In this document: piece after piece, positions 6,734 through 14,409 of the stretch
Layout of the letters: each line of letters opens with the position of its first letter
Numbering within the stretch: position 1 is the stretch's first letter
DNA from: CAZNAQ01 sp964585585
GTDB lineage: Bacteria; Patescibacteriota; Patescibacteriia; Patescibacteriales; JAGXOH01
Length of the DNA: 17,055 bases
Direction of reading: 5' to 3'
Assembly (NCBI GenBank): GCA_964585585.1
Contig: CAZPEL010000021.1
Span: 1 to 17,055, forward strand
Made by a program: the position numbers and the translations under genes
Notes under the pieces: model-generated
Seen by the model: only the letters and a program-made list of their open reading frames with translations
What the model was told of the DNA's origin: nothing
Database searches by the model: none

Positions 6734-8720
6734 AGGAATCCAATTTATGAGAGACTTTCTTTTCCTTGTAAAATTGGAGAATGTCTCCTTCTTGTATTTC
6801 CGGCTTGCCGTGAAACTCCACTCCGCATTCCTGGTCGGCCTCTACTTCGTTTACATCCTCCTTGCCTCTTTTTATCTTGTCGGCGCGGCCTCGAAGCACA
6901 ATTTCCTTATCTCGCAATACTTCCACCTGAGTTTCTTTTTCCGCTTTTCCTTCTATAACCTTGCCGCCGACTATCTGGTTGTCCTTTTCAGTTCGGAAAA
7001 TGGCCATAACTTTGACCTTGCCCAGATCTTGTCTTTCAATAGTGGGTTGGATTATTTTTTCCATTTCCTCTCTAACATACTCGATAAGGTTATAGATCAC
7101 ATTGAATACCTTGACTCTCATATTCTTTTCCCTGATCAGGCCCTCGGCATGAGGAGGTATTTTTATATTGAATCCGATTATTTGAGCATTACCGGCCTCG
7201 GCCTTTTGGATGTCGCTTTCCCGGATATTGCCCAAGCCCTTATGGATTATCTGCACTTTTACTCTGTCATTATTGATCTTTTCCAGGGATTCCTCGATGG
7301 CCTCGGCCGAACCCAGGACATCGCTTTTTACCACCAGATTCAAAGTGGGTATTTCTTCTTCATTCTCTTCCTTGGAGACCTGGAAGCCGCTGCCGTGGGA
7401 CTCCGGTTGTTTATGTTTGAGTTTGGATATTTTTTCCTTGCCTTTTTCATCTGTGGCCACTTCCAGGATATCTCCCACAGTAGGAGCTATCTTTAGGCCG
7501 GTTATTTGGACCGGCATGGAGGGCGGAGCTTGTTGTACGTTCTTTCCCTGGTAGTCCTGTAGGGCTCTAACTTTGCCGCAAAGTTTGTTTTGCAGGCATA
7601 ACATATCTCCCAATTTCAGAGTGCCGTTCTGGATCAGTATGGTGGCCACTGCTCCGGCTGATTTGTCCACGTGAGATTCAATAATGGTTCCGATGGCCGG
7701 GGAATCGGGATTGGCTTTCATGTCCTTGGCCTCGGTATCGGTCAGCAAAAGGACCATGTCCAAAAGATGCTGCACCCCCTCTCCGGTATAGGCCGAGATC
7801 GGGGCGCAAATGGTCTTGCCTCCCCAGTCTTCCGGAATGATGCCCAGTTTATTGGAAAGCTCTTGTTTGGTTTTGTTTACATCCGCCCCTTCTTTGTCGA
7901 TCTTATTGATGGCCACCAAAAAGGGGACCTGGGAGGCCTTGATTATTTTATAGGCCTCTACGGTCTGGGGTTTTACTCCGTCGTCGGCGGCCACTATTAG
8001 GATGGCGATATCTGCCACTTTGGCCCCTCGGCTTCTCATGGCGGTAAAGGCCTCGTGACCCGGGGTGTCGATAAAAGTTATCAGTCTATCTTGGCGGACG
8101 GCCTGGTAGGCACCGATATGCTGAGTAATACCCCCGGATTCGTCTCCGGCGATGTTGGTGTTTCTGATACTGTCCAGTAGTTTGGTCTTGCCGTGATCCA
8201 CATGGCCCATGACCACCAAAATGGGCGGTCGGCCCTGTAGTTTGTCCCGGGCTTCCAGGTTGAGCACTTCCTCGATCTTATTTTTTTCCTCTTCTTCCTC
8301 TTCGGCGTTTTCGTCCAGTTTCACATCCAGGTTCAGTTCATCTCCTATGATATTGGCGGTCTCATGATCTATTTTTTCATTAATAGAGGCAAAAATACCG
8401 TTCTTCATCAATTCCTTTAGGATTTTACTGATCGGAGCTCCGCTTTTTTTGGAAAAATCATTTACTGTAATATAGTTGGGAATAACCACTTCCTTTTTTT
8501 CTTGGTCAACCCCTTCGACCGTAGCTTCGGCTTGTTTTTTTTCTTTGTCTTCTTGCTCTAATTGTCGATTTAGCCGGGGCCATTCTTTGATTATCCTTTG
8601 GGCCAATTTGTCGTCTATTTTGATGGCTTTTTGGCCAATATCAAAACCCATGCGGGGCAGTTTTTCCCGCAATTCTTGAGGAGTCACTTTTAATCTTCTG
8701 GCCAGTTCGGTTACATTCAT
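6726..8720 (-). CDS. infB: Translation initiation factor IF-2
   Basis: IF-2 is the GTPase that brings initiator tRNA to the 30S subunit and promotes 50S joining. At 664 residues it is shorter than E. coli (890) or B. subtilis (716). It has two IF2_N modules (residues about 1-50 and 78-128), a charged Glu-rich linker, then the G domain with G1 GHVDHGKT (about 170-177), the switch segment GGITQHIGA, G3 DTPGHEAFT, G4 NKID and G5 SAYTGEG. Domains II, III and the C-terminal tRNA-binding domain follow, ending in ECGVEFHGKPEIQEGDIL. The ATG at 8720 has no SD; a small hairpin with a U-run lies in its leader. rbfA overlaps its 3' end. Confidence 0.97.
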   Translation of the reverse strand: MNVTELARRLKVTPQELREKLPRMGFDIGQKAIKIDDKLAQRIIKEWPRLNRQLEQEDKEKKQAEATVEGVDQEKKEVVIPNYITVNDFSKKSGAPISKILKELMKNGIFASINEKIDHETANIIGDELNLDVKLDENAEEEEEEKNKIEEVLNLEARDKLQGRPPILVVMGHVDHGKTKLLDSIRNTNIAGDESGGITQHIGAYQAVRQDRLITFIDTPGHEAFTAMRSRGAKVADIAILIVAADDGVKPQTVEAYKIIKASQVPFLVAINKIDKEGADVNKTKQELSNKLGIIPEDWGGKTICAPISAYTGEGVQHLLDMVLLLTDTEAKDMKANPDSPAIGTIIESHVDKSAGAVATILIQNGTLKLGDMLCLQNKLCGKVRALQDYQGKNVQQAPPSMPVQITGLKIAPTVGDILEVATDEKGKEKISKLKHKQPESHGSGFQVSKEENEEEIPTLNLVVKSDVLGSAEAIEESLEKINNDRVKVQIIHKGLGNIRESDIQKAEAGNAQIIGFNIKIPPHAEGLIREKNMRVKVFNVIYNLIEYVREEMEKIIQPTIERQDLGKVKVMAIFRTEKDNQIVGGKVIEGKAEKETQVEVLRDKEIVLRGRADKIKRGKEDVNEVEADQECGVEFHGKPEIQEGDILQFYKEKKVSHKLDSYE

Positions 8721-8733
8721 AAGTAAAAATATT

Positions 8734-8753
8734 AAAAAAGGCTCTTCTAAGCC
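8734..8753 (-). terminator. Small terminator-like hairpin in the infB leader
   Basis: On the minus strand GGCTT (8753-8749) pairs with GAGCC (8744-8740) around an AGAA loop and is followed by six U residues (8739-8734), ending 13 bases before the infB ATG. The short stem makes it a weak terminator, possibly an attenuator. AAAGG just upstream could pair with CCUUU of the 3' arm and compete. Confidence 0.45.
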
Positions 8754-8777
8754 CTGTCCTTTAGCTGATTTTATTTA

Positions 8778-8806
8778 ATCCTACCCCATTTTATTTTTTA
8801 AGTCAA
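8778..8806 (-). promoter_or_regulatory. Promoter of infB-rbfA
   Basis: Minus strand TTGACT (8806-8801), a 17-bp spacer and TAGGAT (8783-8778). The predicted leader is about 50 nt and includes the hairpin with a U-run. Confidence 0.6.
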
Positions 8807-9110
8807 ATAGTGTATCAGTCCAGATCATTTTGGACAAAATATTATTTAAAACTAAATTTGCGGAACTATTCTTCTTTATAATTCAATAAAAACAAAGCAG
8901 CAAATCTCAAGCACCAATAATCAAATAAATTCCAATGACCAAAATTACAATGATCAAACCCGTTTGTAATTTAGAACATTATAATTTGTAATTTATTTGC
9001 TTTAGTTCTCCGGAGCGAAGCGGAGGAGAAATTATTGTAATTTGTGATTTGGTGCTTACTCAATTGGTGCTTGGAATTTGGTGCTTATCCCGATTGGTGT
9101 TTTCTATAAT
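8807..9110. repeat. AT-rich intergenic repeat region, mostly 7- or 14-bp period
   Basis: The gap 8721-9246 has no recognisable gene. From 8901 heptamers run CAAATCT, CAAGCAC, CAATAAT, CAAATAA, then degenerate. At 9006-9030 there is a GC-rich hairpin with outer arms TTCTCC/GGAGAA. From about 9042 the word TTGGTGCTT occurs three times (about 9052, 9065 and 9079) with 13-15 bp spacing, and is the reverse complement of AAGCACCAA at 8909-8917, so the left and right arrays are inverted relative to each other. Confidence 0.65.
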
Positions 9111-9189
9111 TTTAGTTTCCGGCTTAAGGTCTAAAATGTGAGTGAACTTATTTAGTGGATTTTGTATATCTCTTAAATAATGTTTACAC

Positions 9190-9218
9190 TTGGGTATTGT
9201 TGCCTTATTATATATTAT
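9190..9218 (+). promoter_or_regulatory. Promoter of the unknown gene at 9247
   Basis: TTGGGT (9190-9195), a 17-bp spacer and TATTAT (9213-9218). The predicted start near 9225 excludes the upstream TTG at 9190 as a translation start and favours the ATG at 9247. Confidence 0.5.
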
Positions 9219-9246
9219 AAGTCTAAGAAGTAAATCAAATAAATTT

Positions 9247-10086
9247 ATGTCAAAATTTGATCCGGAAAAGGCCCTTATGGCCAAACAAGAAAAGGAGGAA
9301 GGGGATCTCAGTGATTCCGAGGATTCTTTATGGAAAAAAATAAGAGGTAATAGCGAGAATGACAAATTGGATATGGATTCTTTTCAGGATATTTACCCTA
9401 AGAGCGAGATAGATAAAGATAAGCAAAAAGTGCAAAGTTTGGAAGCTAATTTTGACAGGACCATCAAAAGATTATCGGAGCTTTTGGAGCGGACCTTGGT
9501 GGAAGAGATCAATGAGTCCGATTGGTTCGGAGGAGGATCCCGGGCCATAAACACTACGGACCATGATGATTATTTGAATCATTCGGACTTGGTAGTGGAA
9601 TGGCCCGAGGAGGACGGCTCTACCACTAAACTGGCTCTGGATACTTCTGTTACCAATAAAGAGGATGTTATGTCCCGGAAGGCGGGGAAAATAATGGATG
9701 AGTTGGACCAAAGAAAGGGAACTACGATCAAATATTTCCAATCTCGATTTACTGAAGAAAAAGGAAAGGTGGATAATGTACCCAGCGCCGTTTTGGCCCT
9801 GGATCGGGAATCCCTGGATAATTTCTCCCAATTCCTTGTTTCCTCGAAACCGGAGGATATAGAAAAAAGCACTTTAAGCACCGATATGATGGCTTGTGTT
9901 TATGATCAAATGGAGGCGCAAATAAAGATCCTGGAAGAGAAAAAGGCCACCGGTTCAGAGATATATAAAAATTTAAAAAAAGTCTCGGACAAGATCTTTG
10001 CCATTACGGAAAAAGAAAGCTCCTTGAGGAACAAGGAGCCTGAGGATGAAGTGAATTTAGCCGAGCTTGAATTTAGACCCAACTAA
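9247..10086 (+). CDS. Unrecognised 279-aa protein with a possible nuclease-like core
   Basis: I do not recognise this protein. With the ATG at 9247 it is 279 residues, strongly acidic, with no membrane segment or signal peptide. Residues about 1-60 are polar and probably disordered; about 60-90 and 215-260 look helical or coiled-coil. The middle holds a short Gly-rich turn (WFGGGSRA), TTDHDDYLNHSDLVVEW and, after a hairpin, LALDTSVTNKED. An acidic strand followed by a second acidic strand recalls PD-(D/E)XK nucleases, but the canonical E-x-K is not present (D-x-S instead), so this is weak. The frame could be extended to a TTG at 9190, but a promoter lies within that extension. It converges on the small ORF at 10090-10209. 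Confidence 0.75.
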   Translation: MSKFDPEKALMAKQEKEEGDLSDSEDSLWKKIRGNSENDKLDMDSFQDIYPKSEIDKDKQKVQSLEANFDRTIKRLSELLERTLVEEINESDWFGGGSRAINTTDHDDYLNHSDLVVEWPEEDGSTTKLALDTSVTNKEDVMSRKAGKIMDELDQRKGTTIKYFQSRFTEEKGKVDNVPSAVLALDRESLDNFSQFLVSSKPEDIEKSTLSTDMMACVYDQMEAQIKILEEKKATGSEIYKNLKKVSDKIFAITEKESSLRNKEPEDEVNLAELEFRPN

Positions 10087-10089
10087 TTT

Positions 10090-10209
10090 TCAATTTTTTC
10101 TTCTTTTTTGTCTTTCTCTTTCTTGTTTGATTTTTTTCAGTTTCTCCGCAAAGGGATAGAATTTTATCCTTTTTTCTGATTCTTCTTTTTTGTCTTTATC
10201 ATCTTCCAA
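10090..10209 (-). CDS. Small highly charged 39-aa protein with strong SD and TTG start
   Basis: A short reading frame lies downstream of rnhB on the same strand. AAAGGAGGG (10215-10223) precedes a TTG start at 10209 by 5 bases. The product begins MEDDKDKKEESEKR, has a compact aromatic patch KFYPFAEKL (residues 16-24) and ends in a run of Lys/Arg/Gln/Glu (residues 25-39) that is probably a basic helix; net charge is positive. The TGA stop is at 10092-10090. The SD sequence is nearly identical to that of the orphan gene at 254-643. Separation from the rnhB stop is 53 bases. I do not recognise the family; a nucleic-acid or ribosome-associated peptide is only a guess from composition. Confidence 0.55.
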   Translation of the reverse strand: MEDDKDKKEESEKRIKFYPFAEKLKKIKQERERQKRRKN

Positions 10210-10262
10210 ATCAACCCTCCTTTCAAGAAAGAAATTTAATAGCAAGAAGATTTAATTTTAAA

Positions 10263-10895
10263 TTATTTGGTGATTTTGTCAAGTCTGCAGGGCTCAAAAC
10301 TGCGGCGGTGCACCGGGCACACGCCGTATTTTTTTATGTTTTCCAAGTGGTGTTTGGTGCCGTATCCCTTATGGCGGTCAAAACCGTAATCGGGATATTG
10401 ATCATGTATTTCCCGCATCATCTTGTCCCGGGTCACTTTGGCTATTATGGAAGCGGCGGCTATGGAAAAGACCGAATTATCTCCTTGTTTGATACATTTT
10501 TGGCCATAGCTGCAGCTGGGTATGACGGCGTTGCCGTCTATGAGGATGAATTGCGGCTTGGGCTTGGCCTCGCCCAGGGCCTTTTTCATGGCCAGGAAAG
10601 CGGCCTGCCTGATATTGATCCGGTCAATGGTCCGGTTGTCGCATATCCCTACGGCAGTGAAAAAATTTTTCCGGAGGAAGTGGAACAACTTTTCTCTCCG
10701 GGTTGGGGTTAATTTTTTAGAGTCCTTGATGGCTTTTATATTTTCGTCATCCGGATCCGGAGCGGAGTTCTTTTGCAATATCACTAGGCCGGCTACAACC
10801 GGACCGGCCAAAGGGCCTCGACCGGCCTCGTCTATCCCGGCTATAAGATCATAATTTTGATCGAATAATTCTTTTTCCCAATTCCAATTTATCAT
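10263..10895 (-). CDS. rnhB: Ribonuclease HII
   Basis: RNase HII cuts RNA in RNA-DNA hybrids and at single ribonucleotides embedded in DNA. The 210-residue protein carries the family signature LIAGIDEAGRGPLAGPVVAG with catalytic D22 and E23, then KDSKKLTPTRRE, LIDGN (D120) and SIIAKVTRDKMM (D157), making up the DEDD active site. The late block YGFDRHKGYGTKHHLENIKKYG is the substrate-binding helix-turn typical of type 2 RNases H. Length is normal. AAAGG lies about 5 bases before ATG; a TTTCCA-17-TACAAT promoter is back-to-back with that of the plus-strand gene at 10991. Confidence 0.97.
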   Translation of the reverse strand: MINWNWEKELFDQNYDLIAGIDEAGRGPLAGPVVAGLVILQKNSAPDPDDENIKAIKDSKKLTPTRREKLFHFLRKNFFTAVGICDNRTIDRINIRQAAFLAMKKALGEAKPKPQFILIDGNAVIPSCSYGQKCIKQGDNSVFSIAAASIIAKVTRDKMMREIHDQYPDYGFDRHKGYGTKHHLENIKKYGVCPVHRRSFEPCRLDKITK

Positions 10896-10904
10896 CTTAC
10901 CTTT

Positions 10905-10933
10905 ATTGTAATGGATGCTCTAATTTTTGGAAA
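10905..10933 (-). promoter_or_regulatory. Promoter of rnhB
   Basis: Minus strand TTTCCA (10933-10928), 17-bp spacer, TACAAT (10910-10905); the -35 is only a moderate match. Confidence 0.4.
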
Positions 10934-10937
10934 GCTA

Positions 10938-10966
10938 TTGGTTTATCCGCGGAGGAGTGGTATAAT
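10938..10966 (+). promoter_or_regulatory. Promoter of the paralogous gene pair at 10991-12202
   Basis: TTGGTT (10938-10943), 17-bp spacer, extended -10 TGG-TATAAT (hexamer 10961-10966). The leader would be about 18 nt and has no SD. Confidence 0.65.
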
Positions 10967-10990
10967 AAAAAAAGAAACATAAGCTTTATT

Positions 10991-11596
10991 ATGATATCAA
11001 CTCAAGAATTGAACAGGATCAAAAAAATAAAAGGAGAGGTTCGGGGCACCACCTTTAAGAATGATTTTGCCTGCGTTAAAAAAGAAGGAGGAAAAAAGCA
11101 GTTGGAAGCAGTAAAAAAAAGATTAAGGGAATTAGGGTGTAAAGAAAAGGATATAATACAAGACAATACTAAAGTATTTTCTTGGTATCCTTTGTGGTGC
11201 CATGTTCTCTTTTTTGTGATCTTGAACAAAGAACTCGGCTGGACTGAAAAGGATATTTTTAATATCGGTTATCATGGATCCAGGGTTTCCTTGATCGCTA
11301 AAACTTTTCCCAAGTTAATGTTTGATCTAAAAAAAGCTTTTAATAAATCGGGCATTTATTGGAAAAAGAATTTTTCCGTGGGAAAATTGGAATTAGAAGA
11401 ACTTGATCTAAAAAATAATTACGGAATTTTGAATTTAAAAGATTTCAATGTCCACCCCTTGGAGTGCTATACTATAAAAGGTTATCTTGTCGGAGTGTTG
11501 GACCTTTTGGGCCAGATCAAAGATGTGAAAGTCAAAGAGACCAAGTGTGTTCACCGGGGAGATGATCATCACCAATTTAAGCTTACTTGGAAATAA
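10991..11596 (+). CDS. Unknown protein, first of a tandem paralogous pair (V4R/heme-NO-binding-like?)
   Basis: I do not recognise this 201-residue soluble protein with certainty. N-terminal KKIKGEVRGTTFKNDFACVK is shared with its neighbour, followed by a helical middle with tryptophans (SWYPLWCHVLFFVI). The C-terminal half has YWKKNFSVGKLELEEL, LNLKDFNVHPLECYTIKGYL and a last strand ETKCVHRGDDHHQFKLTWK. A Gly/Cys/His-bearing terminal strand after a ligand-pocket-like a/b segment recalls the V4R (4-vinyl reductase) and heme-NO-binding superfamily, whose members bind small hydrophobic molecules; this is a fold guess. The gene has a clear promoter and ends 6 bases before its paralogue. Confidence 0.8.
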   Translation: MISTQELNRIKKIKGEVRGTTFKNDFACVKKEGGKKQLEAVKKRLRELGCKEKDIIQDNTKVFSWYPLWCHVLFFVILNKELGWTEKDIFNIGYHGSRVSLIAKTFPKLMFDLKKAFNKSGIYWKKNFSVGKLELEELDLKNNYGILNLKDFNVHPLECYTIKGYLVGVLDLLGQIKDVKVKETKCVHRGDDHHQFKLTWK

Positions 11597-11602
11597 TAAA
11601 TT

Positions 11603-12202
11603 ATGATATTAAGTTCCGGCGAAGTTAAAAAAATAAAAAAAATAAAAGGTCAAGTTCGAGGTGTGGCCCTAAAGACTGATTTGGCCTATGTTAAGGACAA
11701 CCGAGGAAAAGAGGCGGTGAAGCAAGTAAAAAAAGCGGTTCAAGAAATAGATCCGGAGTTTGATTTTGGCCAGATCAAGAATATGGAGTGGTATTCCCTG
11801 AAGTGGCGGGCGCTTTTATTATTAGTGATCAAGGAAAGTTTTGATTGGCAGGATCGGGATCTTTATGAGATGGGTCGCCATGCTCCGACCAATTCCTTTG
11901 TGGTCAAGATACTTCTACGGTATTTTTATAATTTTGAAAAAACTTGCCGAGAAGCCCCCTCTTATTGGGGCAAGCATTACAACAAGGGCAAATTGGAATT
12001 GGTGGAATTCAGCGATGACAAGAAAAGGGTTGTTTATCGCTTGAAAAATTTTAATCTTCATCCGGTAATGTGCCCCTATTTAAAAGGTTATTTCCAGGGT
12101 ATAGCTGAGTTGACCAAACCGGGATATGAGTTAGAAACCCGGGAGACCAAATGCGCTTTTAAAAAGGCGCGTTATCACGAGTTTGTTATTACATGGAAGT
12201 AG
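11603..12202 (+). CDS. Unknown protein, second of a tandem paralogous pair (V4R/heme-NO-binding-like?)
   Basis: A 199-residue soluble protein collinear with the preceding gene product over its whole length. Shared blocks are KKIKGQVRG near the N-terminus, YWGKHYNKGKLELVE in the third quarter, LKNFNLHPVMCPYLKGYFQG, and the terminal ETKCAFKKARYHEFVITWK. The cysteines in the HP-x2-C and ETKC blocks and the terminal His are conserved between the two copies, suggesting structural or ligand roles. The gene begins 6 bases after the first copy and almost certainly shares its promoter; both copies lack an SD. Function is not known; the pair arose by tandem duplication and has diverged a lot, so distinct ligands or a heteromer are possible (inference). 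Confidence 0.8.
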   Translation: MILSSGEVKKIKKIKGQVRGVALKTDLAYVKDNRGKEAVKQVKKAVQEIDPEFDFGQIKNMEWYSLKWRALLLLVIKESFDWQDRDLYEMGRHAPTNSFVVKILLRYFYNFEKTCREAPSYWGKHYNKGKLELVEFSDDKKRVVYRLKNFNLHPVMCPYLKGYFQGIAELTKPGYELETRETKCAFKKARYHEFVITWK

Positions 12203-12208
12203 CTTTTT

Positions 12209-13120
12209 TTATTCCCTGCCTTGGGTTTGGATGTATTGATAGGCGGCCAGGGCGGCTATGGTGGCCTCTCCGCAGGCCACTGTGATCTGCTTAAATTCCA
12301 CATCAGTAACATCTCCGGCGGCGAAAAGCCCCGGAGTTTTGGTTTGGCATTTTTTGTCCGTTTTGATCTGTTTGTTTTCATCTCTTTCCACCCAATCGGC
12401 TATCCAGTCGGTGTGGGCCACTCGTCCTATTTCTATGAACAGACCGTCCATTTCCAGTTCCAGTTCGGCTCCTTTTTTGTCCACCACCTTGATCTTTTCC
12501 AATTTATCTTTTCCGATGACCTCCTTGATCTCACTGTTAAGGATCATTTTAACATTATCTTTGTTTTTAACTTCGTCCACCAGGGCGTCAAAGGCCCGGA
12601 ACTCTTCCCGGCGATGGATCAAATATACTTTGGCCGCTATCTTGGAAAGAACTTCGGCCGCATCTATGGCGCTGTTTCCGCCGCCGACCACGGCTACGGT
12701 CTTGTTCTTGTAAAAAGGTCCGTCGCAATTGGCGCAGTAGGACACTCCTTGGCCGGTCAATTCCTTTTCTCCGGGAATATTCAATCTTCGGGGAGCCAAA
12801 CCGGTGGCGTCTATTACGGTTTTACTTTGATAGCTATCCTTGTCGGTTTTTAGGGTGAAGGTTTGACCTTCTTTTTTTATTTCTTTAACCTCCTCCATTT
12901 TTATGTTTACCCCCAGGTCCTTGACCTGTTCCTGCATTTTGGTGATAAGCTCGTAGTTATTTATGGATTTAAATCCCGGGTAGTTCTCTATTTCCGAGGC
13001 CCAGAGGATCTGTCCTCCGAGCTCTTTGCCTATTATTAAAGTTTTCATTTCTCGTCTGGCCGCATAAATACCGGCGGTCATTCCTCCGGGTCCGGCTCCG
13101 ATTATTATAGTGTCGTACAT
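12209..13120 (-). CDS. trxB: Thioredoxin reductase (NADPH, FAD)
   Basis: TrxB passes electrons from NADPH through FAD and a redox-active disulfide to thioredoxin. Motifs (numbering from the start used here): FAD-binding GAGPGG (8-13), the active-site CANC (C129, C132) in YCANCDGPF, NADPH-binding VVGGGNSAIDAA with HRREEFRA, and the C-terminal FAD block GLFAAGDVTD...KQITVACGEATIAAL. I place the start at 13120 (303 aa), where MYDTIIIGAGPGG matches the normal family N-terminus and AGGA lies 6 bases upstream. An in-frame ATG at 13153 would add 11 residues; a possible TAAAAT -10 overlaps it. The divergent neighbour is a thioredoxin-fold lipoprotein. No thioredoxin gene is in the window. Confidence 0.95.
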   Translation of the reverse strand: MYDTIIIGAGPGGMTAGIYAARREMKTLIIGKELGGQILWASEIENYPGFKSINNYELITKMQEQVKDLGVNIKMEEVKEIKKEGQTFTLKTDKDSYQSKTVIDATGLAPRRLNIPGEKELTGQGVSYCANCDGPFYKNKTVAVVGGGNSAIDAAEVLSKIAAKVYLIHRREEFRAFDALVDEVKNKDNVKMILNSEIKEVIGKDKLEKIKVVDKKGAELELEMDGLFIEIGRVAHTDWIADWVERDENKQIKTDKKCQTKTPGLFAAGDVTDVEFKQITVACGEATIAALAAYQYIQTQGRE

Positions 13121-13195
13121 ATGAATTCCTGTTTTAAGAATAATTTTTTTCATTTTATCCGGATTATTATTTTAACACAAGGGGTTTAAGTGGTT

Positions 13196-13224
13196 TTGAC
13201 TTGGCGTGTTATTTTTGTTAACAT
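13196..13224 (+). promoter_or_regulatory. Promoter of the lipoprotein gene
   Basis: TTGACT (13196-13201), 17-bp spacer, TGT-TAACAT with the extended TG (hexamer 13219-13224). The predicted leader is about 31 nt, AT-rich and lacks an SD. Confidence 0.65.
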
Positions 13225-13261
13225 AAAAAAAGATTTTTAATAATTATTAAAAGATTCTCTT

Positions 13262-14248
13262 ATGAAAAAAGGAATAATTCTGGGTTTAGCCCTGGTTCTT
13301 GTTCTCTCCGGTTGTAGCACCGCCGAACAAAACAAAAGTGATGTGGTAAAAAACGCTTTATCTTTTGATTCGGCCAAGGCCAAGGCGGAAGAATTCATTA
13401 ACAAGAACATGCTTTCCGCTAATAGCCCATCCCAGGCCAAGGTTACCAAAATAGAAGAAGAGGGACAACTCTTTAAAATGAAGATTCAAGTGGGAAGTCA
13501 AAGTATTGACTCCTACATGACCCAGGACGGGAAACAATTCTTTCCCCAGGCCTTGGGCATGAACAAACAAGAAGGAGGCGGTGATAACAGCCAGGCCAAG
13601 GCCGACAACAATGCCACCCGAAAAGTAACCGTGAATACTAAAAAGGAAACTCCGCAAGTGGAGTTGTTTGTTATGGCCTATTGTCCTTATGGGACCCAGA
13701 TGGAGAAGGCCATTTTGCCGGTGGTCAAGACTTTGGGGGACAAGATAGAATTTGATCTGAAATTTTGCGATTACGCCATGCACGATAAAAAGGAGCTACA
13801 AGAGCAAATGGCTCAGTACTGCATTCAAGAGGAGCAGCCCAGTAAATTGATAAGCTATTTGGATTGTTTCTTGGAAAGTTCTGACTCCGAAACATGTCTG
13901 CAGGAGGCCGGCGTCAATCAGTCCCTGCTTGATTCCTGCGTCAGCCGGGTGGATCAAGAGTATAGCGTAATGGCCAATTATGAGGATAAAAGCACCTGGA
14001 GAGGGCGGTTTCCCACTTTTAAAGTTCATGAGGATGATAACAAGAAATACGGAATCTCCGGCTCCCCGGGCTTGGTTATAAACGGGGAAAAAGTTCAAGC
14101 TCCCAGAAATCCGAATAGTCTTTTGGACACTATCTGCTCCGCTTTTCAGGAAAAACCGGAAGAGTGTGACCAGGAATTGACCACTTCTTCTCCATCTCCC
14201 GGATTCGGTTCCGGAAGCGGAGGAGGTTCTGCCGGTTCTTGCGGCTAA
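13262..14248 (+). CDS. Thioredoxin-fold (DsbA/GILT-like) lipoprotein with single-Cys CPYG motif
   Basis: A 328-residue predicted lipoprotein. MKK and a hydrophobic stretch lead to the lipobox LSGC with acylated C18, so the mature part lies outside the membrane. Residues about 20-120 are a polar region with a small domain (KMKIQVGSQSIDSYMTQDGK). From about 133 comes a thioredoxin-like domain: VELFVMAYCPYGTQMEKAIL with C141 in CPYG rather than CPYC, and the cis-proline strand GISGSPGLVINGEK near 265. Many further cysteines occur between. The tail is Gly/Ser-rich and ends SAGSCG with a cysteine next to last. It probably handles extracytoplasmic thiols; whether it is an oxidase, isomerase or a redox-inactive binder is unknown. 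It is divergent from trxB with a clear promoter. Confidence 0.85.
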   Translation: MKKGIILGLALVLVLSGCSTAEQNKSDVVKNALSFDSAKAKAEEFINKNMLSANSPSQAKVTKIEEEGQLFKMKIQVGSQSIDSYMTQDGKQFFPQALGMNKQEGGGDNSQAKADNNATRKVTVNTKKETPQVELFVMAYCPYGTQMEKAILPVVKTLGDKIEFDLKFCDYAMHDKKELQEQMAQYCIQEEQPSKLISYLDCFLESSDSETCLQEAGVNQSLLDSCVSRVDQEYSVMANYEDKSTWRGRFPTFKVHEDDNKKYGISGSPGLVINGEKVQAPRNPNSLLDTICSAFQEKPEECDQELTTSSPSPGFGSGSGGGSAGSCG

Positions 14249-14409
14249 CCTGATTCCCCTTTACATCGCTGAAATTTGATGTTATTATTAGTTTGTCCTT
14301 AAAAATAATTAATTTGTGTTAGGAGTGATTTTTAGGATATAGTTTTCCATTGAAATATTATTTTAATCCATAAATGTTACTACGTTTAGTCTCAAAATCA
14401 TTGTATTAT

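Noticed and set aside
6417..7496. 359-codon frame antisense to rbfA and infB
   Set aside because: Shadow of two well-supported conserved genes; the peptide is Phe/Leu/Tyr-rich with no recognisable motif.
9190..9246. TTG start giving a 19-residue extension of the unknown gene
   Set aside because: A TTGGGT-17-TATTAT promoter lies within the extension, so the mRNA would start after it.
12221..12853. 210-codon frame antisense to trxB
   Set aside because: Shadow of trxB, which has all catalytic motifs on the other strand.
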